A stretch of DNA of 51,261 nucleotides from Chitinophagaceae bacterium UBA7600 (GCA_002478885.1 DLKC01000035.1:265-51525), one strand, 5' to 3'. Positions 16,926 to 26,110 are shown, counted from the stretch's first letter. Translations and numbers: made by a program. The notes: generated by a model from the sequence alone, not told the origin.

Positions 16926-19337
16926 ATGCGCAAATTGCTTTTACTGCTGCTGTTGAATTTTCCGCTTTGTTTATTGGCCCAGGGATTAACCACGCAAACA
17001 GTTAAAGAAAATATTGAAAACTATGCCAGCGAATACCAGCAGGAAAAAATGTACCTGCAGTTTGATAAGCCGGTGTATTCGCCCGGTGAAACAGTTTGGT
17101 TTAAAGCCTATTTTATGGCCGGCACAGAATCAGTTTCTTTCAGCGCCTCTGCATATTTCGATTTTGCTGATCCTTCAGGTAAGATTTTAAAACATGTGGT
17201 AGAGCCCGTTGTTCAGGCCTCTGCTTATGGAAGTTTTGATATTCCGGTAAACTATACCGGCACAAGTGTGCAAATAAAAGCTTACACCAAATGGATGCTG
17301 AACTTCGACAGCGCTTTTTTATACAGTAAAACATTAAGGGTAATTCAAACAAAGCCATCACCGGCAAAAACACCCGCGAAAGAAAGTAAAGTTTCTCTGC
17401 AATTCTTTCCGGAAGGGGGTGACTGTATCGCTGGCATCAATTGCAAAATTGCATTCAAGGCGGCTTATGCCGATGGAAGGCCTTTTAATGTAAAAGGCTC
17501 CATTGTAAATTCAAAAGGGGCTGCTGTAGCCGACGTTAAAACAATTCATGACGGCATGGGCTTTTTTACGCTTGAAACAAAAGCTGGCGAAACCTACGTG
17601 GCTAACTGGAAAGACGATCAGGGTAGAACGGTGCAGACAGCTTTACCGGCTGTAAAAAAAGACGGGTTGTCAATCGAAGTAAAACTAGCAGGCAACCGCC
17701 GTAATTTTGTAATAAAGCGATCTGATAATGCACCCCCCGCCATGAACAAGGTAAATATTGTTGGCACTATGAGTGGCCAGCTTGTTTACATGGCATCGGT
17801 AAGGCTTGAAAATACCCAGGTTATCGGCGGATCAATACCGGTTGATCAGTTCCCGTCGGGCATACTTCAACTAACGCTTTTCGATTCTAACTGGATAGCT
17901 GTTGCCGAGCGTATAACGTTTGTCAACAATAATGACTATACTTTTGAACCTGAAGTGGGCTTCGCTACACTTGGCACAGGTAAAAGAGGTAAAAATGTTC
18001 TGGTGGTGAATATTCCCGATACAGTGAATGCCAATTTAAGCGTATCGGTTACAGATGCCGGGATTGGTATTGACAGTAGCGGCAATATTGTTTCCAACCT
18101 TTTACTTACCTCCGATATAAGAGGACTTGTTTATAAACCGGATTATTATTTTAAAGACGACAGTGATAGCCTTCAACAGCAGCTTGATCTTGTAATGCTA
18201 ACCAATGGATGGCGCCGTATTAAATGGGATGAAGCGGTAAATGGCAAGACGCCAAAAATTACTTATCAGCCAGATTCTGCATACCTCTCGTTGAGCGGAA
18301 AGATCTTTGGCGCAAGCTCCCTTGATTTAAAGCAATCTGCACTTTTGTTCCTTATCATTGATCATCCCATCGATTCAACAAGACAGGCACTACAAACCTC
18401 GATCAGGCCCGACGGCACCTTCTCCGAACCTAACGTTATCTTGTACGACACCACAAAAGTTTACTATCAGTTCATTGGTAATAAAGACCTGGTTAATTCC
18501 AGCGAAGTAAGCTTCTCTGGTAGCGTTATTAACGACCCTCCTAAAGTTCACGAAGCTACAGGTTGGCTTTATCCCGATTCAGCAGCCGAAGCGCGAAATA
18601 TCTATTTTGCCCAGCAGCAGGCAATGCTGCAAAAATTGCTGGCAGGAACGACGCTTGAAGGCGTAACAGTGAAGGCGAAAACAAAATCTCATGAACAGGT
18701 ACTTGATGAAAAATATGCTTCCGGACTTTTTAGTGGTGGCAACTCAAAGCAATTTGATGTGGAGGCCGATCCTGCTTCGCAGGCGGCCATAAGTGTACTC
18801 AGCTACCTGCAGGGAAAAGTTGCGGGACTTCAGATTTTTACAGGACCTAACGGTAGCACACAAAATTCGGCATCGTGGCGAGGCGGAACGCCCAATTTCT
18901 ATTTAGACGAAATGCAGGTAGATATTAATCAAATATCCAGTATCCCCATGCCTACAGTGGCTTATGTGAAAGTGTTCGAACCGCCTTTTTTTGGGCCGGG
19001 GAGTGGTGGTGGTAGCGGTGCTATTGCGGTATATACAAAGCGTGGAGGATCAGACCCTGCACCAAAAAAGGGAAAAGGTATGCCGGTCAAGATTCTTGTT
19101 GGCTATACCGCCGAAAAGCAATTTTATTCACCCAACTATGGAACTTTCGATCAGCGAAACAGCTGGGAAGATCAACGATCCACTTTATATTGGAACCCTA
19201 ATGTTTATACGACTCCTAAAAATCATATCATACGGCTTCCTTTTTATAACAACGATGTCACAAATAGTTTTAGGGTAATCCTGGAGGGAGTGAATAAAGA
19301 TGGTAAGCTTACACATATTGAGAAATTGATAGAATAA
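16926..19337 (+). CDS. Exported MG2-domain protein with a C-terminal TonB-plug-like domain and no barrel
   Basis: An 803-residue protein with a signal peptide (MRKLLLLLLLNFPLCLLAQG). Residues 43-64, MYLQFDKPVYSPGETVWFKA and following, mark an MG2 (alpha-2-macroglobulin-like) domain, and more immunoglobulin-like domains follow. Near residues 610-710, the sequence LSYLQGKVAGLQI, then NFYLDEMQVD and GAIAVYTKRG, matches the plug domain of TonB-dependent receptors. No 22-strand barrel follows; only about 85 residues remain. Such MG2-plug proteins are seen in Bacteroidota, but I know of no defined function. It might bind another barrel or a surface ligand. Confidence 0.75.
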   Translation: MRKLLLLLLLNFPLCLLAQGLTTQTVKENIENYASEYQQEKMYLQFDKPVYSPGETVWFKAYFMAGTESVSFSASAYFDFADPSGKILKHVVEPVVQASAYGSFDIPVNYTGTSVQIKAYTKWMLNFDSAFLYSKTLRVIQTKPSPAKTPAKESKVSLQFFPEGGDCIAGINCKIAFKAAYADGRPFNVKGSIVNSKGAAVADVKTIHDGMGFFTLETKAGETYVANWKDDQGRTVQTALPAVKKDGLSIEVKLAGNRRNFVIKRSDNAPPAMNKVNIVGTMSGQLVYMASVRLENTQVIGGSIPVDQFPSGILQLTLFDSNWIAVAERITFVNNNDYTFEPEVGFATLGTGKRGKNVLVVNIPDTVNANLSVSVTDAGIGIDSSGNIVSNLLLTSDIRGLVYKPDYYFKDDSDSLQQQLDLVMLTNGWRRIKWDEAVNGKTPKITYQPDSAYLSLSGKIFGASSLDLKQSALLFLIIDHPIDSTRQALQTSIRPDGTFSEPNVILYDTTKVYYQFIGNKDLVNSSEVSFSGSVINDPPKVHEATGWLYPDSAAEARNIYFAQQQAMLQKLLAGTTLEGVTVKAKTKSHEQVLDEKYASGLFSGGNSKQFDVEADPASQAAISVLSYLQGKVAGLQIFTGPNGSTQNSASWRGGTPNFYLDEMQVDINQISSIPMPTVAYVKVFEPPFFGPGSGGGSGAIAVYTKRGGSDPAPKKGKGMPVKILVGYTAEKQFYSPNYGTFDQRNSWEDQRSTLYWNPNVYTTPKNHIIRLPFYNNDVTNSFRVILEGVNKDGKLTHIEKLIE

Positions 19338-19440
19338 CTGTTTAATCCTGTTTTTGCAAATGGTTGCATCACCATGCAGGTAGGTTTGTTATGTTTATGT
19401 TTTGTACTGGTAGCGCAACAGTAGTCGCACAATGGGTATA

Positions 19441-19469
19441 AAAAAGAGAAGCGGTTAGAAAACCGCTTC
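19441..19469 (-). terminator. Terminator at the end of the decayed barrel gene
   Basis: GAAGCGGTT (19448-19456) pairs with AACCGCTTC (19461-19469) over nine bases; on the minus strand a T run follows. It overlaps the stop codon of the remnant gene. Confidence 0.75.
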
Positions 19470-19860
19470 GAAAGTCAGCTTAACCCCTAAGCTAAAGTCA
19501 TCATAGTGATGGAGCTTTATACTGCAAAAGTCTTCTTCCCCTGCAAATAGGAAAAGGTGAATTATCACTTGGTAACCAGCGATTTTCCACCATCAGTGAC
19601 TGCTGCTGTGGCCGGTAAAAAGGAATTTGTACCTGTCATCCATACAATATTTTTCGCCATCCATGGTTTTGTAATTTAGCGTCCCGGCAAAAGCGTTTGT
19701 AAATACCGGCCCTGATCATTTCCTCTTTGTCGCTAAAGATTGAAGCCAGTTTTTGCTAACACGCATCTATGCTGATATAGGGGAAGCGGGAATACCGTAA
19801 GCTACCGGAGTAAGAGGCATGGTATCTTCTCGAGTAACGTGCGTATGGCAGGTGGTAAAC
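19455..19860 (-). pseudogene. Decayed outer-membrane protein gene (C-terminal remnant)
   Basis: The 565-base gap between 19337 and 19903 has no intact gene, but minus-strand translation gives barrel-like pieces. The last is KLHHYDDFSLGVKLTFEAVF, ending at TAA 19457-19455, with a terminal Phe typical of barrels. Upstream, in the same frame, is NYKTMDGEKYCMDDRYKFLF, interrupted by TGA. Farther up the readable frame shifts (SDKEEMIRAGIYKRF), with another stop beyond. The retained terminator supports a former gene. The identity of the parent family is not clear, and the left end is approximate. Confidence 0.45.
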
Positions 19861-19902
19861 TATGTATGCTGGGAATTGTCAAAACCTAAATAAAAATCAA
19901 AA

Positions 19903-20838
19903 ATGAAATCTCATACAATACTTGGGGCCGGCGGAACGATTTCGAATGAATTATATCCAATACTTGTTGCAAGGGGTGAAAAAGTAAGGCTCGTTTCCCG
20001 GAAAGCAAAGCCCGTTAAAGCTGCTGAATCAATAGCTGCCGATGTAACAAACTATGAAGATGTTTTAAGTGCCGTGCAGCATTCGGAAGTAGTATACTTA
20101 CTGGTTGGGCTCGAGTATAATATAAAAGTATGGAGGCAAAGCTGGCCAATAATTATGACCAATGTAATTAATGCATGTAAGGCAACCGGTAGCAAGCTTA
20201 TTTTCTTCGATAATGTTTACATGTATGGAAAAGTCAACGGCATAATGACGGAAGAAACCGCATTTAACCCGTGCAGCAAAAAAGGAGAAGTGAGGGCGGC
20301 TATCGCTACACAATTATTAAATGAAATGAAAGCAGGAAACATACAAGCACTGATAGCAAGGGCTGCCGATTTTTATGGCCCTGCGGGTTTTGCAACCAGT
20401 GTAGCCAATATGCTTGTTTTTAAAAACATGAAAGTTGGTAAAACAGCTCAGTGGCTTGCCAATGCTAAATTGCCGCATTCCTTTACTTATGTACCCGATG
20501 CTGCAAAGGCGCTCGTAATGCTTGCTAAAGATGCAACTGCGTTTGGGCAGACCTGGCATTTACCCACTGCAGCAAATCCATTGACAGGGGAGCAGTTTAT
20601 TGAATTGGCGGCAGGTTATATGAATGCAAAAATGGAAGTGTCTGTTGTTTCGAAATTTATGCTGCAGGTACTGGGATTGTTTATGCGCCCAATGAAAGAA
20701 TCTGTTGAAATGATTTATCAAAATAATGCTGCTTATATATTCGGTTCATCAAAATTTAATAAAGCGTATCAATTTGAACCTACATCTTATGAAGAGGGAA
20801 TAAGAAAGACGGCATTATGGACACTTGATCAATCATAA
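19903..20838 (+). CDS. NAD(P)-dependent epimerase/dehydratase family protein
   Basis: A 311-residue atypical short-chain dehydrogenase. The nucleotide-binding motif ILGAGGTISNELY is at residues 5-17; the middle strand ends FFDNVYMYGKV (about residues 100-110), where a YxxK-like pair replaces the classical YxxxK. The second half has RAADFYGPAG and HSFTYVPDAAKALVML, as in NmrA/epimerase-type proteins. The substrate is unknown. It follows the decayed barrel gene and precedes the small ACP-like gene. Confidence 0.8.
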   Translation: MKSHTILGAGGTISNELYPILVARGEKVRLVSRKAKPVKAAESIAADVTNYEDVLSAVQHSEVVYLLVGLEYNIKVWRQSWPIIMTNVINACKATGSKLIFFDNVYMYGKVNGIMTEETAFNPCSKKGEVRAAIATQLLNEMKAGNIQALIARAADFYGPAGFATSVANMLVFKNMKVGKTAQWLANAKLPHSFTYVPDAAKALVMLAKDATAFGQTWHLPTAANPLTGEQFIELAAGYMNAKMEVSVVSKFMLQVLGLFMRPMKESVEMIYQNNAAYIFGSSKFNKAYQFEPTSYEEGIRKTALWTLDQS

Positions 20839-20943
20839 ATAACATTTCATTGCAGTTAGCGGTATTTTTTTTGTGCTGTTAAACCAACCTTTACAGACGA
20901 TAGTCTTAAAACAGCTTTTATCACTTTTCAAATAACACAGTTT

Positions 20944-21177
20944 ATGACAACGGAATATAAACGACTAAAAGAAATTCTGAATAAGAAGTTTCACCTTAGA
21001 TCTTCAGAAATAAGTCAGCAGAAAGATTTGGTGAACGATTTTGGTTTTTGCGATTGGGAAATGCAATATCTTTTTTCAAAAGTGGAAAATGAGTTTAATA
21101 TTAATTTGCTTTATTCTACCATACCCGAAAGCATAACTGTTCATCACTTGCTGAAAGATATTAAGAATTGCGCCTGA
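20944..21177 (+). CDS. Acyl-carrier-protein-like protein lacking the phosphopantetheine serine
   Basis: A 77-residue protein with the size and helix pattern of acyl carrier proteins, ending helix 1 with DLVNDFGF. Where a normal ACP has DSL, carrying the modified serine, this protein has CDW: residues 32-39 read DFGFCDWE. It continues FSKVENEFNINL, which aligns with the ACP helix II. Without the serine it cannot carry an acyl chain by the known route. It may be a structural or regulatory relative. A terminator follows, so it forms the end of a transcript. Confidence 0.65.
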   Translation: MTTEYKRLKEILNKKFHLRSSEISQQKDLVNDFGFCDWEMQYLFSKVENEFNINLLYSTIPESITVHHLLKDIKNCA

Positions 21178-21186
21178 TATTTTGCG

Positions 21187-21221
21187 GGTGATCATTTTAA
21201 GATTGATCACCGATTTTTTTT
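21187..21221 (+). terminator. Terminator after the ACP-like gene
   Basis: GGTGATCA (21187-21194) pairs with TGATCACC (21204-21211), and eight T follow two bases later. Confidence 0.85.
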
Positions 21222-21240
21222 ATTGCTGCGTAATGAGCAA

Positions 21241-21300
21241 GGCGCACAAGAGTGCGACGCAACAAAAGCTTAATGCTTTGAACAAAGCCCGGCACATAAA
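21241..21300 (-). repeat. Dispersed intergenic repeat, A core, copy A5
   Basis: Perfect core on the minus strand (21252-21263) with CCGG at 21289-21292 and ACATAAAA beyond. It lies between two converging genes. Confidence 0.8.
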
Positions 21301-21304
21301 ATTG

Positions 21305-22483
21305 CTAAGCTTTATAATCGAGTTGAGGATGGCGTTCAAACAGATTTTTATTCGTATCGAATATGTATCGGTAAGTGATTAGCCTGCGGCTCTGATGGCC
21401 ACCAAGGCTTTTATAAATATTAAGCATTTTCGGGTTCCAGTCTCCTGCCCAGCCCATTTCATAGGTCTCGTACCAGCCCTTATTCTGCACCAGTAATGCG
21501 CATTCCTTTATCATAAAACTATCGATGCCGAGCGCCTGGTATTTTGGCACCACGCCGAAAGCAAGACCCGTGAGTTTTTTGCATACGCCTTTCTTTTTCA
21601 TCCACAAAAGGCGAAGTTTTTCTATAAAACCAAAACGACCGTTGAAATATTTGAAGTATTGATTGAGGTCGGGAATGTTAATGAACATGGCTATCGGTTC
21701 TTCTTTGTAATAAGCAAACCAAACCATGCGTTCATCCATTATTGGTTTCATCTTTTTAAAAAGTTTTAACACCTGCTCTTTGGTTATTTCCTTTGCCTCG
21801 CCGTGTTGCGCCCACGCTGCATTATAAACGGTGGCAAATTCTTCTGCATGCTTTTCCAGGTACTTTATACTAATGTGCCTCGCTTCATAACCGGGTTTAC
21901 TTTTGAATTTGGCGTGACGTTCGGTAAACCTTTCCGAAAGGGGATCATCCACATTCATGTAATAATAATACTGGTTATAATAATTCTGAAATCCATAGCC
22001 TTCGAAGAGACTATAATAATAAGGTGGATTAAATGGCATTCCATACAAAGGATTTCTGTCGAACCCTTCTACCAAAAGTCCCCACCACTTGTCACGGTCT
22101 CCGAAGTTGATTGGTCCGTCCATCGCTTCCATGCCTTTGCTTTCGAGCCACTCCCTCGAGGTGTTAAAAAGCAGGTTGGCTGCATCCTGGTCGTTAATGC
22201 AGTCAAAGAATCCGATACCACCTGTTTTAAAATCAGTACCCTTGTTAATGTATTTGTCGTGGGTAAAAGCAGCAATACGGCCAACGGGTTTATACTGATC
22301 ATCTTTAAGTATCCACCGCTTTATTTCTCCGTGTTTAAAATGCTTGTTTTTTGTAGGGTCAAAGACATCGCTTATCTCGTTATCAAGCGGGCGGATATAA
22401 GCCGGGTTTGATTGGTTCATTAATACGTTTACGCTTATAAAATCTTTTGCTAATGATGTATTGGTTACTTCAATCACTTGCAT
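21305..22483 (-). CDS. GNAT-like acyltransferase-fold protein
   Basis: A 392-residue soluble protein that I recognise as a Bacteroidota member of a GNAT-like group related to E. coli YghO. MDGPINFGDRDKWWGLLVEGF (about residues 120-140) and the later FGVVPKYQALGIDSFMIKEC are the conserved blocks; the latter corresponds to the acetyl-CoA-binding loop region. The family has no firm function. It is transcribed alone with 192 bases before the next upstream gene. Confidence 0.7.
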   Translation of the reverse strand: MQVIEVTNTSLAKDFISVNVLMNQSNPAYIRPLDNEISDVFDPTKNKHFKHGEIKRWILKDDQYKPVGRIAAFTHDKYINKGTDFKTGGIGFFDCINDQDAANLLFNTSREWLESKGMEAMDGPINFGDRDKWWGLLVEGFDRNPLYGMPFNPPYYYSLFEGYGFQNYYNQYYYYMNVDDPLSERFTERHAKFKSKPGYEARHISIKYLEKHAEEFATVYNAAWAQHGEAKEITKEQVLKLFKKMKPIMDERMVWFAYYKEEPIAMFINIPDLNQYFKYFNGRFGFIEKLRLLWMKKKGVCKKLTGLAFGVVPKYQALGIDSFMIKECALLVQNKGWYETYEMGWAGDWNPKMLNIYKSLGGHQSRRLITYRYIFDTNKNLFERHPQLDYKA

Positions 22484-22675
22484 TGCTAACTGTTTTGTGC
22501 GAATGTAAGCATAGTGTCACATATTTAATGTTGTATACAAACCATTAAATAAGCTACGTATAGCTGCGTTTTTACGGAAAAAAAAGAAAAAGGAATTGTT
22601 TAAGAAAAGGTGACAGGTATAGAAGGACAAGAAATGTTGAATTGCCTGTCAACGCGAAAAAAGTAAATTAAAAAT

Positions 22676-23149
22676 TTAATTGCAGGCCTTGTCGGCGCAG
22701 CAACTGCTGGCAAAAGCTTCGGGTTTAGCCTTAAACGCAAAGCCCATTCCCAAAATATAGCCCATGGCTTCTCTTAAGGCATCGTTGCTTTTAAACTGCG
22801 GATTGGTGTTGATGTCGGCATGCACTTCCATGTCTACATCATACTGAATAAAAAGATTGCACAATTCGTAGGCAATTTCTATGCTCTTCGCAACTTCAAC
22901 AAGCATGCGTTCTTTAATGTTGTAGCGGTGCCTTGTCTTTTCATTATGAATGTACATGAAGCCCCCGCTGTGTTCACGCAAAAACACAATAACCGTGGCA
23001 AACTCAGTTTCGTCGCCTTTAACCTGGCTGTCTGTTCCAATGCAAACTTTAAGATGTACGCCTTTGTCAGATTCTTTTTTAATGGCTTCTTCTACCGCGT
23101 CTTTAATAGGTAAGTGAAGGGATTCTCCGTTAAATTTTCTCCAGCGCAT
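22676..23149 (-). CDS. YkuK-like (DUF458) RNase H-fold protein
   Basis: A 157-residue protein matching the YkuK family, which has an RNase H-like fold. CIGTDSQVKGDETEFATVIV near residues 36-55 carries the first conserved aspartate, and a second acidic stretch is DVDMEVHADINTNP near residues 104-117. The C-terminus ASSCCADKACN is rich in cysteine. Function in bacteria is unknown. The 228-base gap upstream contains repeat A6. Confidence 0.8.
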   Translation of the reverse strand: MRWRKFNGESLHLPIKDAVEEAIKKESDKGVHLKVCIGTDSQVKGDETEFATVIVFLREHSGGFMYIHNEKTRHRYNIKERMLVEVAKSIEIAYELCNLFIQYDVDMEVHADINTNPQFKSNDALREAMGYILGMGFAFKAKPEAFASSCCADKACN

Positions 23150-23240
23150 ATGTATGAAGGTTTTCTGAAGTTACGTAGCAATTTCATCTCAGAAAAACTT
23201 TATTTATAACGTTATCGTTAACAAAAGCAAGAGGGCAGAA

Positions 23241-23303
23241 GTTTTGTTTACGGCTGCAGTGCTGGTGGCGTCGCCTGTTGCGTCGCACGCTTCAACTGCA
23301 AAG
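23241..23303 (+). repeat. Dispersed intergenic repeat, A core, copy A6
   Basis: Perfect core at 23277-23288. A second dyad, GGCGTCGCC, lies just before it at 23266-23274, like a partial duplicate of the core centre. Confidence 0.75.
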
Positions 23304-23377
23304 TTTGCGTGAGCTAATGACAAAAAATGTATAGGCCGTTAAGTTGTGTTCTTAAAACAAATGACCGCGTTGTTTAT

Positions 23378-23950
23378 TTAGGGCAATGTGCTGTCTGCAA
23401 CCACACGTACCCCCGATCCATTAAACAGTGTCCACGTTTTAAAACTTTGATCGGCTTCCATACCGTTGTCTCCAACAAATTGCTGGTCGTCTGGTTGCTT
23501 TATTAGCACGTGTTTATCGGTGTAAAATTTCTCCTGGTTGCGGTCCCACCAAAGTTCGTCCGTTAACAGCGTATCACCTTTAATATTGAAAACGACAACG
23601 CTGTCTTTTAATAATACCTTGCCTTGTCGTTCCAAGTAGCGCCCATATTTTGCAAAAAGAAAACTTTCAGGCTTCGTGCTATCATTATAAAAAGTAACCC
23701 TTAGTGTCTTGGGAAATTCCACTATCGGCGTGTCAGTTTCTGATCTCGTCATTAATGGAGAGGTTAGTTTTGCCTTTACCACCGCGGCCTGGCTCATATA
23801 GCTTTCCACATTGGTTGCCACATCCTTGGCTGTTTTTCTCTTGCCCAGGTCTCTCACCTCCTGCATACTATTTTCGCAACTGCATACAAAAAAGCAGCCC
23901 GATAAAATGGCTGCCTTAAAAATTGTGTTATGCAGGTTAAGCTTATTCAT
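23378..23950 (-). CDS. lptC: LptC-like LPS export periplasmic protein (lipoprotein)
   Basis: A 190-residue protein from the ATG at 23950, which overlaps the end of the upstream gene by eight bases, so translation is probably coupled. The N-terminus has a hydrophobic stretch followed by ILSGCFFVCSC, so it may be a lipoprotein. The body is beta-rich with repeated short strands: VEFPKTLRVTFYNDS, RQGKVLLKDSVVVFN and TLLTDELWWDRNQEKFYTDK, as in the LptC/LptA jelly-roll family. It would pass LPS from the inner-membrane transporter to LptA. Confidence 0.8.
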   Translation of the reverse strand: MNKLNLHNTIFKAAILSGCFFVCSCENSMQEVRDLGKRKTAKDVATNVESYMSQAAVVKAKLTSPLMTRSETDTPIVEFPKTLRVTFYNDSTKPESFLFAKYGRYLERQGKVLLKDSVVVFNIKGDTLLTDELWWDRNQEKFYTDKHVLIKQPDDQQFVGDNGMEADQSFKTWTLFNGSGVRVVADSTLP

Positions 23951-25346
23951 ACTTGCGTCTTGTAAACCATAGATCTGCGAGAGAAAAACCAACAGATAGC
24001 TTAAAGAAATTTTCGGTAATATTATTTGCGTTGCTACCTCTTTTCCCAAATTCAATGGCCGTATTTACAAAGGTAGACTGGTTATCATAACTGGTCCATT
24101 TCTTAATATTAAAACCAAAGCCAAGCGTAAATGCGTGTACCTTATATTTATTACCATCTGCGTTTATATAATCTACGCCGGTATAATAACCTAAACGGTA
24201 AGTAGCCCTGTTCCATAGCCTGGTACTCGTAACTGTTGGAATCATTTCGCCACCTACACGAAACATCCAGCTATCAATAAGGCGGTCGTCAGCCTTTCCA
24301 TAAAAACGATAGTCGCTCCACTTACCGGCAGAATATTCCGCATTAACAGACCATTTGGAGGCGACGGCTTCCTTGCCTACAATATATTTTTTGGTTAGCT
24401 GTATTCCCACGTTGTAAGTGATCGGGATATTTATTTTGCCTTCGATCTTGTTTACATAATAGATCGTATCAATTGGTCTTGTGCCCGTATTTGCATCATT
24501 AGCATAAGTTTCTCTCAAGCTGTCTGATGTTGCCTTTAAACTGTGGCTAAAAGTTCCTGAACCTGCTAACCGCAGGAAAATAGCTTCACTGTAACTGTAA
24601 TTCTTTCTTGTAATCTCGCTCAATTTTAAATTGTAAGCAACACCCGGCATCAGGTACAAACCCCAATAGTCTGTTTTTTCTGCCGAATTGGAGCTGTAGT
24701 AGCCCACGGTATCATTTAAAAAATTAATCTTGGTGCCAATTTGCTTTCTGCCCCACTCATAACCTCCGTTAACCCCAATGCTTAAGTTGCCCAGTTTTTT
24801 ACCAAGGCCCGCAAATACCTGGTTCATCCCGCCTTTGCCTTCATAAAGCGTTCTCATACTGTCTATCGAAGTGCGTTCTATTTTTTGAACGCTGTAATTG
24901 ATACGCGTGGCTGGCTTTAAACCAAAAACCAACCCCACGTTTCTTTTGCGTTCATCAGCTTTTGAACTCAGGGGAATACCAAGATGTATGTAAGAAGGAA
25001 TAAAATTGGTAGAGTGATAGCTATTGGCCGGTTCATTACTGAGCAAAGTTCTCGCATCAATTGAAATACCGATGTCGTAAGAGATCAGCGCTCCTTTAGA
25101 CCCACCATAAAGCTTCACATATCTCATTGAACTGTAAGAAGCCGGGTTAACGGAATTAATTGCCTGGTCGTGAAAATACGTTACGGCAGCGCCACCCATA
25201 CCCCTGGTGACAATATTTTGTGAAGGGTAAACATCTCCTAAACCATACCGGGAAAAAGGTGCATTTTCCTGCGCATTTAATCGTAAAAATGGAAAGACTG
25301 CAAAAGCCAAAAGAGCACTAAACCTGGTTATTTTTATTAATTGCAT
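23943..25346 (-). CDS. FadL-like outer-membrane protein of the coaX-lptC cluster
   Basis: A 467-residue outer-membrane protein with a signal peptide ending LRLNAQ. The mature start APFSRYGLGDVYPSQN and the MGGAAVTYF segment are typical of Bacteroidota barrels related to the FadL/OmpP1 group. It is conserved between the pantothenate kinase and lptC genes in this phylum. Its start overlaps coaX by 29 bases and its end overlaps lptC. That tight packing suggests a single operon and perhaps a role in LPS or lipid export; the true function is unknown. Confidence 0.72.
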   Translation of the reverse strand: MQLIKITRFSALLAFAVFPFLRLNAQENAPFSRYGLGDVYPSQNIVTRGMGGAAVTYFHDQAINSVNPASYSSMRYVKLYGGSKGALISYDIGISIDARTLLSNEPANSYHSTNFIPSYIHLGIPLSSKADERKRNVGLVFGLKPATRINYSVQKIERTSIDSMRTLYEGKGGMNQVFAGLGKKLGNLSIGVNGGYEWGRKQIGTKINFLNDTVGYYSSNSAEKTDYWGLYLMPGVAYNLKLSEITRKNYSYSEAIFLRLAGSGTFSHSLKATSDSLRETYANDANTGTRPIDTIYYVNKIEGKINIPITYNVGIQLTKKYIVGKEAVASKWSVNAEYSAGKWSDYRFYGKADDRLIDSWMFRVGGEMIPTVTSTRLWNRATYRLGYYTGVDYINADGNKYKVHAFTLGFGFNIKKWTSYDNQSTFVNTAIEFGKRGSNANNITENFFKLSVGFSLADLWFTRRKYE

Positions 25347-26046
25347 ACAAACCTTTATAGATTAAATGAGGGTCTGCAAATATCTTGTTTTTGAGATGAG
25401 GCACAAAAAAGCCCATATCACCCCCGGTTAAAAACGAGTTAAAGTTCCTGTATCTCAAGGCGTATTCATCTATTATCCCATCTATCTCTTTGCTCATTCC
25501 CATTATTACACCGCTTAACAAATTCGTCCTGGTATCATATCCTGTTAAAGGAAAATTCCAATCTGGTTTTACTATGGGTAGCTTGGCGGTAAACTGGTTC
25601 ATGGCCTTAAACCGCATTTCAAGGCCGGGCGAAATACTACCTCCGAGGAATTCGTTGAACTTGTTAATGAAATTAAAAGTGATGCAGCTTCCAAGACCTA
25701 TTACCAGGTTATGTTTGCCGGGACTTATCATTGCAGCGGCAGCGACAAGAGCCAGCCTGTCTGCTCCAACTGTTTCGGGTTTTGCAACCGGTATGCTGAA
25801 AGGCAGCTTGCTTTGGTGACTAAGCTTGTGAAATTTCGTTTCCCTGGCCAGCAGTATTTCTAGTTCCTGCGAATGATCAACCACCGAAGCTAATATGCTT
25901 GACGAGGCATGATATTGTTTTACTAACCTCAATACATTTTCGGGCGCTGCATTTTCAAGCACAACGGTGTCCTTATATTCGTCGCCTTCGAAAATGGCGC
26001 ATTTAAGCCGCGTATTACCGAAATCAAAACATAAGGTTGTTCCCAT
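25318..26046 (-). CDS. coaX: Type III pantothenate kinase
   Basis: A 242-residue kinase of the CoaX type, which phosphorylates pantothenate as the first step to coenzyme A. The phosphate-binding DFGNTRLK is at residues 8-15, the TVGADRLALVAAA motif near residue 101 and GGSISPGLEMR near residue 143. A late TGGD (FLTGGDMGFF) matches the ASKHA fold. The site usually reading GT before the threonine reads GLGSCITFN here. It is the first gene of the cluster with the outer-membrane protein and lptC. Confidence 0.92.
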   Translation of the reverse strand: MGTTLCFDFGNTRLKCAIFEGDEYKDTVVLENAAPENVLRLVKQYHASSSILASVVDHSQELEILLARETKFHKLSHQSKLPFSIPVAKPETVGADRLALVAAAAMISPGKHNLVIGLGSCITFNFINKFNEFLGGSISPGLEMRFKAMNQFTAKLPIVKPDWNFPLTGYDTRTNLLSGVIMGMSKEIDGIIDEYALRYRNFNSFLTGGDMGFFVPHLKNKIFADPHLIYKGLYAINKNNQV

Positions 26047-26110
26047 TTGAAATAACTGTTAGTTGCTGTATACCTTCATTATGTGCTGCAAATAAAAGGC
26101 AAATTATTTT

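Noticed and set aside
21182..21382. 66-residue plus-strand open frame after the ACP-like gene
   Set aside because: It overlaps a terminator, a repeat copy and the end of the GNAT-like gene.
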